From JAHEJJ01 sp965212205 (GTDB lineage Bacteria > Bacteroidota > Bacteroidia > Flavobacteriales > Flavobacteriaceae), in NCBI GenBank assembly GCA_965212205.1, contig CBDBUX010000003.1, forward strand, positions 1 through 63,912: DNA of 63,912 nucleotides, in the 5' to 3' direction. A program made the position numbers and the translations under genes. This document shows positions 43,379 through 51,399 of this stretch, in pieces; position 1 is the first letter of the stretch, and every line of letters starts with the position of its first letter. The notes beneath the pieces are model-generated. The model was given only the letters and a program-made list of their open reading frames with translations, did not search any database and was not told where the DNA came from.

Positions 43379-44092
43379 TTATACACTCATCGGTACTTCC
43401 ATGAGTAAAATTCTACTTTTGGAAGTAGAATTTACGCTGATTTCATCAACATCCCAAATGCCGAATCCATCTCTTGGATTTAGTTTTTCACCTTCAATTT
43501 CAACCTCTCCTTCAAGTAAAAAGACATACGCACCATTGTTTTTGCCTTTCAGCTTGTATTCAACCGATTTTCCCTTATCGAAATTGCCCAAGTGAAACCA
43601 GGCATTTTGATGGATCCATACGCCCTGGTCCTCTGCATTAGGCGAAAGTACCTGGCAGAATTCATTTTCTTTTGCAATATCGCGTACAGAGAGCTGGTCG
43701 TAACGGGGCTCTACATTTTTTTTATTAGGAAAGATCCATATCTGAAGGAATTTTACCTCCTTGTCGGTGTTTTTATTGTATTCACTATGGGAAATTCCTG
43801 TACCAGCACTCATTGCCTGTATGTCACCTTCCCGAATCACGGTTGTATTGCCCATACTATCTTTATGTTCAAGGTCTCCTTCCAATGGAATCGATATAAT
43901 TTCCATATTATCATGTCTATGGGTACTAAAACCTCTTCCAGGAGCTACCAGGTCATCGTTCAAAACGCGGAGTACACCAAAATGCATTCTTTCAGGATTA
44001 TAATAGGAGGCAAAACTAAAACTATGATGAGATCTGAGCCAGCCGTGGTCGGCATGACCTCTGGTATCTGCTTTGTGTACTACTGTATTCAT
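43379..44092 (-). CDS. Pirin family bicupin protein
   Basis: 237 residues, cytoplasmic, with the pirin N-terminal cupin (TRGHADHGWLRSHHSFSFASYY; metal ligands in GFSTHRHDNMEIIS and H/E of GDLEHKDSMG-SAGTGISHSEYN) and a second cupin-like half. Pirins are iron-binding proteins; bacterial members may act as quercetinases or redox regulators. ATG 44092 is chosen over an upstream TTG. It lies 11 nt upstream of the GNAT gene. Confidence 0.92.
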   Translation of the reverse strand: MNTVVHKADTRGHADHGWLRSHHSFSFASYYNPERMHFGVLRVLNDDLVAPGRGFSTHRHDNMEIISIPLEGDLEHKDSMGNTTVIREGDIQAMSAGTGISHSEYNKNTDKEVKFLQIWIFPNKKNVEPRYDQLSVRDIAKENEFCQVLSPNAEDQGVWIHQNAWFHLGNFDKGKSVEYKLKGKNNGAYVFLLEGEVEIEGEKLNPRDGFGIWDVDEISVNSTSKSRILLMEVPMSV

Positions 44093-44124
44093 TGATGAAT
44101 TTTCATTATTTCGCAATTGAATGC

Positions 44125-44640
44125 TCAGTCGTTCAGATCGAGAATCTTATCAACATCAAAATCAGCTTTACCAATTGGCTGGCCATTAAATGATTCACTG
44201 TCCCAGTCCTGGGCAATTTTCCATCGCCCATCGATCATTTTTAAAACCACATGAAAGCGCCCGTAACTGACCCTTTCTGCCTTTCCTTCTTCCTCATAGA
44301 CGACCCGGTAAAAACCAACTTCGTAGCCTATATTTTGCCTATAATTTCTTTTTTCTAAAATAAAATCGATCTTAACTTTTCTGTTGTCTTCTCGCTCATA
44401 GTATTTTCGTATAGCGTCCTTATATTCTTTTCCCAGTTGAATACCGCGGTCGTGAGCGCGCAAAATATCATCTGTATGCAATGAATTGAAGGTTTTCCAG
44501 TCCCTGGCTTCATAAGATTCTTTAAACGGTTTCCATATAGTTTCATTGATTTCTAACTCAATTAAATCATCATTCCGTTCTTCTTGGGCATAAAATTGAT
44601 GGAAGACAAGAATAAGAAGTAGTGCAGAATATCGGCGCAT
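44125..44640 (-). CDS. Secreted SnoaL/DUF4440-like protein
   Basis: About 171 residues, with a signal peptide (RRYSALLLILVFHQFYAQE) and an NTF2-like fold of the DUF4440 type (WKPFKESYEARDWKTFNSLHTDDILRA in part, then YGRFHVVLKMIDGRWKIAQDWDSES). NTF2-like proteins bind small ligands or act as isomerases; no catalytic residues stand out. ATG 44640 is preferred to an upstream TTG. It may be the first gene of the pirin-GNAT run. Confidence 0.75.
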   Translation of the reverse strand: MRRYSALLLILVFHQFYAQEERNDDLIELEINETIWKPFKESYEARDWKTFNSLHTDDILRAHDRGIQLGKEYKDAIRKYYEREDNRKVKIDFILEKRNYRQNIGYEVGFYRVVYEEEGKAERVSYGRFHVVLKMIDGRWKIAQDWDSESFNGQPIGKADFDVDKILDLND

Positions 44641-44834
44641 AATGAACAATGAATTTAGAATTTATCTGACTTAATATTACCTGGCGTTTCTTTATTATTT
44701 TCTTTAGTTGATATTTCAATGTGCTGAGTAATTATGGTGAACTAAATGCCTGCCTTGTGGCAGCGTTTGCTTCCCATAATCTACCAGGGCGGTTTTCCAG
44801 GGTATATAATACTCATTTTTTCATGGATTATTTG

Positions 44835-45599
44835 TTACTCATAAAGGTTATCAACATCCTCTGTGCAGAGTTCCACCATCAGCTTTGCCAGTTTTAAACA
44901 TACTGCATCAAAATACGTTTTTCCTTTCTCTGCGGTAGCAGCTTTTGGATTACCAACTCCTGTATCCTCGGTGATCTTAGACCAGGGACGTTCTGTCCAG
45001 GCCCAACCTTCATTAAATGCAGAGATCTTATTCTTCTTTTCTTTTCCCTCTCCCCATTCTTCTTTTGGCAGCACCAGATCGGGCCTTAAATGCAGGATCA
45101 GGCTGGTCTCCAGTTCTCCGGCATGATCGCCCGGTTCATCAAAATAATCGTTCTTTTCTTTAGCCTGGTACCATTCAGTAACACAAAGGAACATTTCGGG
45201 GAAATCCAGTCCGAGCTCCCTGACCATCGACTTCCAGTTATTTCCACCATGACTATTGAGTATCATCAGCTTTTTTATACCCTGGCGGTTTAGTACGGCA
45301 ATGATATCCGTTAAAACCAATTTCTGAGTACTGGGCCGCATATTCATATCGAGATAAATATCGGTCTGACCTGTGTTCACACCATAGGGAATTGTTGGTA
45401 AGACAACCAACTTAGCTCCTTTTTCCCAGGCGATGCGGGCCGCCTCTGCGGCGAAAGCACTGCCTTCCATATTATCGGTTCCATATGGCAGATGATAATT
45501 GTGAGCTTCAGTGGCACCCCAGGGAAGGACTGCCAATTCGAAATGGGAATCTTTGATGTTTTTCCAATTATTATCGGATAGGATATAGGGCCGGTTCAT
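44835..45599 (-). CDS. Creatininase-family amidohydrolase
   Basis: 254 residues. The metal ligands are in GATEAHNYHLPYGTDN (Glu, His and Asp) and MILNSHGGNNW; DEPGDHAGELETSLIL completes the site. Family members hydrolyse cyclic amides such as creatinine, or deformylate pterin and mycofactocin intermediates; the substrate is not clear here. It is transcribed alone with about 190 bp of plain spacer downstream. Confidence 0.9.
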   Translation of the reverse strand: MNRPYILSDNNWKNIKDSHFELAVLPWGATEAHNYHLPYGTDNMEGSAFAAEAARIAWEKGAKLVVLPTIPYGVNTGQTDIYLDMNMRPSTQKLVLTDIIAVLNRQGIKKLMILNSHGGNNWKSMVRELGLDFPEMFLCVTEWYQAKEKNDYFDEPGDHAGELETSLILHLRPDLVLPKEEWGEGKEKKNKISAFNEGWAWTERPWSKITEDTGVGNPKAATAEKGKTYFDAVCLKLAKLMVELCTEDVDNLYE

Positions 45600-45654
45600 A
45601 GTTGTGGTTCGTTTATTTCAGAGCTAAAAAGTAAGACTTTTTGATCTAATAGAA

Positions 45655-46179
45655 CTAGAGAATTAATTTGAGCAATGGAGGTGCCAGTAAGACATAAAAC
45701 AAAGCAGTATACAATCCGGGAAAATAGGCATTTGTGTAGAACGCCAGGCCTATATGGGCTATGGAGTTGAAAACAACACCTACTAAGATGAAGAACAATG
45801 GAATAATCGCCAGTTCCTTGATCCTCTTGTACAGGACTATTCCTCCCAATAAAAAGAAGGAATAAGCAGACATATTAAAAACCAGCCAATAGTCTTCAGG
45901 GTAAGGATCCTGGCCAAACAGGCCGGGTAGTGCTGTCACCAGTGAAGTCAGATATTCTTCTGTAAAATGTAACATTTGAATGCTGAGGGCCAGTAAATAC
46001 AAAGGGAGTATTCGATCGGGCGATGGCATTTTCCGGTATGCTTTCCTGAGATAGATCAAAAAGGCTATTATGATCGCGGGAATAAATAGCCAGACCGTGC
46101 TGATGATATAACCAACCCAGCCAAAAACACCTATAGCCAACAGACTTACAATAAGGGGTATGCTAATCGTTCTATCCAT
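45655..46179 (-). CDS. HXXEE-domain membrane protein
   Basis: 174 residues with about six hydrophobic segments. The HXXEE signature is LHFTEEYLTSL, and a second His segment is NSIAHIGLAFYTNAYFPG. The family has no known reaction but may bind metal in the membrane. ATG 46179 is chosen because it starts just before the first helix; the longer frame runs into a terminator. It stands between the creatininase and the VPS10-like gene. Confidence 0.75.
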   Translation of the reverse strand: MDRTISIPLIVSLLAIGVFGWVGYIISTVWLFIPAIIIAFLIYLRKAYRKMPSPDRILPLYLLALSIQMLHFTEEYLTSLVTALPGLFGQDPYPEDYWLVFNMSAYSFFLLGGIVLYKRIKELAIIPLFFILVGVVFNSIAHIGLAFYTNAYFPGLYTALFYVLLAPPLLKLIL

Positions 46180-46295
46180 TTGCGCGCTCCTATACCCGTT
46201 ATAAACCCCCAGATCTGTTATCGTTCTCGGGATCTTCCTATAAAATACGAAATTACGAGCTACGGGGGAGGTAGAAATGGATAAAAGTTGAAACA

Positions 46296-46322
46296 AAAAG
46301 GCCACTTAACAAGTGGCCTTTT
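46296..46322 (-). terminator. Rho-independent terminator
   Basis: A 12-bp stem (aaaaggccactt / aagtggcctttt) with a 3-nt loop, just after the stop of the VPS10-like gene. Confidence 0.88.
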
Positions 46323-46324
46323 GA

Positions 46325-49300
46325 TTATTTTCCTTCAAGAAATTCCTCGTAGGATTTTAGTGTCATGGATTCGGCTTCCCGAATTTTCTTTTTGAGTTTA
46401 CCAAAATCTGACTTGGCCTTTTCATAGCGGGCGTTGATAATTCTTAGATTTTCCATATCTGCCGCGGAAGGTTTGTCATAGCTACCGGCTACTTTACCAT
46501 AGAGCTTGGCCATTTTCTCCCTCAGCTGGGGATCTGCCGCACCCACATAATTATCTCCGGTGGTGATCACCAGGCTTTCTCTCAACTCGTTTAACTTCCC
46601 GAGTAATTTGGTATTCCCTTCGGCTTCGGCCTTAGCGATAAATTCATCTACTTCATAAACAAAATATGCAAGTTCTTGTGTCATATTGTACAACTGATCC
46701 GTTGTATTGTTTTTGAGGATACGATCTTCTGCAGAGACAGGGGATGCCCTGTCGTAAACCAATTCGAATTCGTGCTCATAGGTTTCCTTTCCTTTCGTCA
46801 TAATTGCCTTGTATCGGCCTGCAGGGACAGTTGGTGAAGTAAATCCGCCAAAAGTTAATGTTTTCCCCTTGGCTACTTTGGGTTGCTTCCGTTTAAAGTT
46901 CCAGTTCACAATATTGATCCCCTTGGCTTTACCCGGACTTAATTCAGCAACTTTTTGTCCATTCATAGTATGAATTTCCAAAGTCATTTTTCCAAAAGTA
47001 TGTCGTTTGTTTAAGAAATATTTCAGCTGGAGATCTTTGGTTTTGTTACGTCCGACAAACTCTGTCTGATTACCAAAACCACCTGTAAAATTGGTCTCTT
47101 CGTTGATTACGGTTGGTGTATTGGCGAAAAAATGAACCTTCTTACCCAGCATCTCCTGATCGATCATGCGCAAGGGTGAAAGATCGTCAATGATAATCAC
47201 TCCACGGCCATGAGTCCCCATTACCAGGTCACTTGTAGCTTTCTGCATTTCCAGATGGTGAATGGCGACCGCCGGCATGTTTTTAGTAAACTTGCTCCAT
47301 TGGTTTCCACCATTGGAAGTGATATAAAGCCCGAACTCAGTACCGAGGAACAGCAGATCCGGATTCACAAAATCTTCCTGGATACTCCTGGCAAATCCAT
47401 GGATCTCATCGGTGGCAATATTTGCCCAGCTGGCTCCGAAATCTGTAGTCTTATACACATATGTATTCTGGTCTCCTGAAGTATGACCATCAAAAACAGC
47501 ATAAGCGGTTCCCTTGTCATGTGAACTGGCCTCGATATGATAACACCATGTATTGGCAGGTAAGCCCTGGATATTTTGAACCGTATTGGTCCATTTTTTA
47601 CCACCATCTTTTGTAACCTGGACATTTCCGTCGTCTGTGCCTACCCAAATGATATTTTCATCGAGTGCAGATTCCATAATGGTGAATATGGTGGTATGGT
47701 TTTCCGCTCCGGAATTATCCTTCGACAGTCCGCCTGAATCTATCTGATTTTGTTTAGCAGGATCATTGGTGGTCAGGTCTGGAGAGATGATCTCCCAACT
47801 ATCGCCCATATCCTCAGATTTATGCAAATACTGGCTACCCATGTAAAAGCGATCAGCATTGTGTGTGCTGGTGGCCATTGGTGCGTTCCAGTTAAATCGA
47901 AGTTTTTCAATGCCTTCCGAGGGTTGAGGTTGAATGGTTTTTACAAGATTCCTCTCGGTATCTATACGCCATACATTCTCTGCTCCCTGCATTTCTGAAT
48001 ATACAACCGGTTTGGTGGGGTGTTTCAATACCCTAAAACCATCACCTTGCCCTGCAGAATGCCAATCTCGAGCTTCTACTCCACCTGGTGAAGAAGAAGG
48101 ACCATACCATGATCCGTTGTCCTGAAGCCCGCCATAGACATTATATGGTTCGGCATCATCCACACTAACATGATAGAATTGCGACAATGGAAGATCGTCG
48201 ACAAAGTCTAGCGTGGTACCCCCATCATGACTGCGGTATACCCCGCCATCTGTCCCCACATACATAACGTCTGAGTCCTTGATGCCAAAAACAATGTCAT
48301 GGATATCGGGATGCATCCTTCCGAGGTTTTTAAAGGTTTTACCTCCATCACGGGATATGGAACCAAATAGGCCTGCTTTTACCACTACGTTTTCGTCCCG
48401 AGGGTCAACATTAATCCTTGAAAAGTAGAAAGGACGAACGGTGATCCCAAAGTCATTGTTAAGCTGTTCCCAAGACTCTCCGGCATTATCGCTGCGATAG
48501 AGTCCTTTTCGCTCGTCCTCTTCGGCTTCTATCACGGTATATAATACATTGGTATTGGAAGGGGCAACCGCTATTGCGAGTCGTCCTAAAGATCCCTCTG
48601 GGAAACCGTTGTGAATTTTATTCCAGGTCTTTCCTCCGTCGGAAGACTTGTATAGTGCACTGTTTTCTCCACCCGATTCGAACGACCAGGCAGTACGTCT
48701 GAATTCCCACATCGATGCATATAATACCAGAGGATTTCCAGGGTCCATGGCCAGATCGGCACAGCCTGTCTTGGCATCGATATAGAGTAGTTTCTCCCAG
48801 GTGGTACCACCGTCAGAGGATTTATATATGCCGCGTTCATCGCTGTCGCTCCACAGGGCTCCTAATACGCCGACATAGATTTCATCTGAATTCTGTGGAT
48901 TTACAATAACATTAGAGATTCGCTCAGAGTTATCAAATCCGATCTTGTTCCAACTGGCTCCTCCATCTACAGACTTAAACAGACCATCTCCTACCGAAAC
49001 GCTGTTACGAGGCCAGGTTTCTCCTGTACCCACATAAATGGTATTATCCGGATCATTGGGATCGAGTGCAATGCTGCCAATAGACTGACAGTAGTCTTCA
49101 AAGATGGGATTAAAGGTGGCGCCAGCGTCTGTTGATTTCCAGACACCACCACCTGCAGCACCGGCATATATTATCCTGCTATTAGATGGATGAACCGTGA
49201 GATCGTTAATACGCCCACTCATTAGAGCTGGCCCAATGTGCCTGGCTTTCATGTCGCCGAAGTAATCTCCGACATCAATAGTTTCATTTTGCTGTGCCAT

Positions 49301-49357
49301 CAGGGCAAGGGGTAGTAGTAACCCGACAATGGCCGTGGATATACCAAATTTTTTCAT
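46325..49357 (-). CDS. Large secreted VPS10 / BNR-repeat beta-propeller protein
   Basis: 1010 residues with a signal peptide (IVGLLLPLALMAQQ). The N-terminal two-thirds is a series of BNR/sortilin-like repeats with SxDxGxxW loops (STDAGATF, SVDGGASW, SSDGGTTW, SSDGGKTW, SDNAGESW, SRDGGKTF, TKDGGKKW), as in the ten-bladed VPS10 propeller. From about residue 720 a non-repeat region ends in a helical tail (about 900-1010). Such proteins are common in Bacteroidetes and are labelled glycosyl hydrolase or sialidase without evidence; I see no sialidase FRIP or Arg triad. The function is unknown, perhaps protein binding. Confidence 0.85.
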   Translation of the reverse strand: MKKFGISTAIVGLLLPLALMAQQNETIDVGDYFGDMKARHIGPALMSGRINDLTVHPSNSRIIYAGAAGGGVWKSTDAGATFNPIFEDYCQSIGSIALDPNDPDNTIYVGTGETWPRNSVSVGDGLFKSVDGGASWNKIGFDNSERISNVIVNPQNSDEIYVGVLGALWSDSDERGIYKSSDGGTTWEKLLYIDAKTGCADLAMDPGNPLVLYASMWEFRRTAWSFESGGENSALYKSSDGGKTWNKIHNGFPEGSLGRLAIAVAPSNTNVLYTVIEAEEDERKGLYRSDNAGESWEQLNNDFGITVRPFYFSRINVDPRDENVVVKAGLFGSISRDGGKTFKNLGRMHPDIHDIVFGIKDSDVMYVGTDGGVYRSHDGGTTLDFVDDLPLSQFYHVSVDDAEPYNVYGGLQDNGSWYGPSSSPGGVEARDWHSAGQGDGFRVLKHPTKPVVYSEMQGAENVWRIDTERNLVKTIQPQPSEGIEKLRFNWNAPMATSTHNADRFYMGSQYLHKSEDMGDSWEIISPDLTTNDPAKQNQIDSGGLSKDNSGAENHTTIFTIMESALDENIIWVGTDDGNVQVTKDGGKKWTNTVQNIQGLPANTWCYHIEASSHDKGTAYAVFDGHTSGDQNTYVYKTTDFGASWANIATDEIHGFARSIQEDFVNPDLLFLGTEFGLYITSNGGNQWSKFTKNMPAVAIHHLEMQKATSDLVMGTHGRGVIIIDDLSPLRMIDQEMLGKKVHFFANTPTVINEETNFTGGFGNQTEFVGRNKTKDLQLKYFLNKRHTFGKMTLEIHTMNGQKVAELSPGKAKGINIVNWNFKRKQPKVAKGKTLTFGGFTSPTVPAGRYKAIMTKGKETYEHEFELVYDRASPVSAEDRILKNNTTDQLYNMTQELAYFVYEVDEFIAKAEAEGNTKLLGKLNELRESLVITTGDNYVGAADPQLREKMAKLYGKVAGSYDKPSAADMENLRIINARYEKAKSDFGKLKKKIREAESMTLKSYEEFLEGK

Positions 49358-49381
49358 ATGGTTCTGAATTGAGCTAAAAAA

Positions 49382-49404
49382 GGCCTTTATCGCTAAAGGC
49401 CCTA
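49382..49404 (-). terminator. Rho-independent terminator
   Basis: An 8-bp stem (ggccttta / taaaggcc) with a 4-nt loop and a T run on the minus strand, after the lipoprotein-sorting-like gene. Confidence 0.8.
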
Positions 49405-49417
49405 AAGGATTAAATGA

Positions 49418-50191
49418 TTATTCTTTTGTTTCCTCTGATGCCATTTCTTCGGGAAATGCAAAGGCTTCATCGACAACCTCGGGGTTTAGTTCGATGCTTT
49501 CGATAATTATGGGCTGAGACTGTCCGTCTTTTACCCCCTGCGTCATGGAAAATGGAAAATAGAGTCCATCAACTTCCTGATAGTCACTCATTGTGACTTC
49601 TTGCGTCATTCCTTTCATCTGGCCGGTCTTTACTTCGGATTGCATCGCGATCGGGACAAAATTCTCGGTTTCAAAAAAGTAAAAACTGATATCTTCCTCC
49701 TGATTCCCATCCACTGTAACCGGCTCTTTAATCAACTTGATCTTAAAGGTTTCCGTACCGTCTATGGTTTCCTTGCCAAGGAGTTCGGCGGTATATCCCT
49801 TGTCTTTGTAGTCTACGAATGAATCGGGGAAGTCATTGGTATTGAGTTTAAAATTTTCGGTTGTTTCGGCATCGCTTTTCTCTGCTTTCATCGTCATGAA
49901 GTTTGTGCTCCATAGTACTTCACCATCGTATACGCCCTGCTTGATCTCCTGTCCCTGGAAGCTGATTACCGTCATTTGACGCCCGTCTTTCAACTGGGTT
50001 ATTTCAAGCGGGATCTCCATGCCTTGCTGAGTTACCTTGGCTTTCATTTTAATGCCCTGCAGGTTTTTCAGATTTTCCAGACCACCAATATTTTCATAGT
50101 AATTCGAGAGGATCTCATCTACCGTCTGCGCCTGGGTCGGAATGGCTACGATCAGTAGTAATACAGAAAAAAATGTTTTGATTGCATTCAT
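49418..50191 (-). CDS. Outer-membrane lipoprotein-sorting-like protein (LolA fold)
   Basis: 257 residues with a signal peptide (TFFSVLLLIVAIPTQAQ) and a LolA/LolB-like half-barrel pattern (KAKVTQQGMEIPLEITQLKDGRQ, in part; FYFFETENFVPIAMQSEVKTG; YQEVDGLYFPFSMTQG). It may carry lipids or lipoproteins across the periplasm, as related proteins do, but is not a bona fide LolA by motif. It sits alone in front of the VPS10-like gene, with a terminator between. Confidence 0.75.
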   Translation of the reverse strand: MNAIKTFFSVLLLIVAIPTQAQTVDEILSNYYENIGGLENLKNLQGIKMKAKVTQQGMEIPLEITQLKDGRQMTVISFQGQEIKQGVYDGEVLWSTNFMTMKAEKSDAETTENFKLNTNDFPDSFVDYKDKGYTAELLGKETIDGTETFKIKLIKEPVTVDGNQEEDISFYFFETENFVPIAMQSEVKTGQMKGMTQEVTMSDYQEVDGLYFPFSMTQGVKDGQSQPIIIESIELNPEVVDEAFAFPEEMASEETKE

Positions 50192-50341
50192 AGGATTTCT
50201 TTTTTAGTGTTAAGGATACAGCCCGTTAGTATATTTTGGCCTGAAAATGTTACAAATATTTAAAAAAAAATATAAACAACTGCATCGCGGTCGAAGGTCG
50301 GTATTCTGATAACTTTTGTAATTTTAGCCTAAAGACCAACT

Positions 50342-51388
50342 ATGCCAGAAAAGGACCTCTGTAAAAACTGTGAGAAATCATTCGACTCCTCCTTTGATTA
50401 CTGCCCGTATTGCGGGCAGGAGGCAACAGATAATCTCACTTTTGGTGTGCTCTTTAGCAATACTATTGAAAACTATTTTTCGATCGATGCCAGGTTTTTC
50501 AGGAGTTTTATTCCATTAATGCTGAAACCGGGCATTCTGGCCAGGCGATTTGTGGATGGGAAAAGGCTTCAATATCTTCATCCGGCACAGTTTTACCTAT
50601 TTATCTCTGTACTTTTCTTTTTTATTTTCTCCTTTAGTGTTCGCAAAGCTGATAAAGAGGTGAACAAGGCCCTCGAAAAAGGTTTCGAAACGGAGATCAA
50701 TCTGGATTCTATACCCTCTGTCAAAGACTCTCTGGGCATCGAACAAGCGCGTAAGGCACTGAAGGATAATCAGAAATATACCCGATTTAGCGATGAGGAG
50801 ATGGAGAGGCTAGATTCGATTATTGTGGCAAGTCCTGATCAAAATCTATCCTTTGGTTTCTCTAAGGAAAAGCTCGATTCATTGATCGGAGCAGGGGCAC
50901 CCGTAAACGAAAAACTTAAGGCCATGGGCCTTAAAGAAGATGCCGGTGCATTTAATAAAAGGCTTTATTCGCAGCTCTTAAAACTTTATGAGCAACGTGG
51001 CGGAGGATTGCTCCAGACCTTGTATGATACTATTCCGATAGCCATGTTCATAATGCTTCCCTTATTTGCGCTCCTATTAAAGTTATTCTATTGGAAGCGG
51101 GGTAGTTTTGCCCACCATATGGTATTCTCATTCTACTATTTCACCTTTTTGTTTACCACTTTTTGCGTTCTTTTACTGGTAAACCTTTTGATTGATCTTC
51201 CCGGGCCACTTGAATTCCTGATTCTGATGTCGGTGATGCTCTATCTGATGATTGCACTTCGAAATTTCTACCGCAGTGGCTGGATTGGAGCTTTCTTTAA
51301 ATCGGGTATAATATCCTTTCTCTACATGCTCTTCGTGGTTCCCATGGCAGCCGCTGGCGTTATAACAGTGGCCTTTTTTCTCTACTGA
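50342..51388 (+). CDS. DUF3667 membrane protein with N-terminal zinc ribbon
   Basis: 348 residues. The N-terminus has a zinc ribbon with two CxxC pairs (LCKNCEK, YCPYCGQ). A hydrophobic anchor (about 90-105), a long charged helical stretch (about 105-230) and three to four C-terminal helices follow. DUF3667 proteins are of unknown function. It is divergent from the LolA-like gene and ends 11 nt before the converging M14 peptidase. Confidence 0.85.
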   Translation: MPEKDLCKNCEKSFDSSFDYCPYCGQEATDNLTFGVLFSNTIENYFSIDARFFRSFIPLMLKPGILARRFVDGKRLQYLHPAQFYLFISVLFFFIFSFSVRKADKEVNKALEKGFETEINLDSIPSVKDSLGIEQARKALKDNQKYTRFSDEEMERLDSIIVASPDQNLSFGFSKEKLDSLIGAGAPVNEKLKAMGLKEDAGAFNKRLYSQLLKLYEQRGGGLLQTLYDTIPIAMFIMLPLFALLLKLFYWKRGSFAHHMVFSFYYFTFLFTTFCVLLLVNLLIDLPGPLEFLILMSVMLYLMIALRNFYRSGWIGAFFKSGIISFLYMLFVVPMAAAGVITVAFFLY

Positions 51389-51399
51389 GAAGACAAAGC

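Noticed and set aside
44750..44763. Small ctgcc/ggcag hairpin between the creatininase and DUF4440-like genes
   Set aside because: Five base pairs without a T run are too weak to call a terminator.
46325..49357. Sialidase or glycosyl hydrolase label
   Set aside because: Only the repeat loops match. No catalytic Arg triad or FRIP motif is visible.
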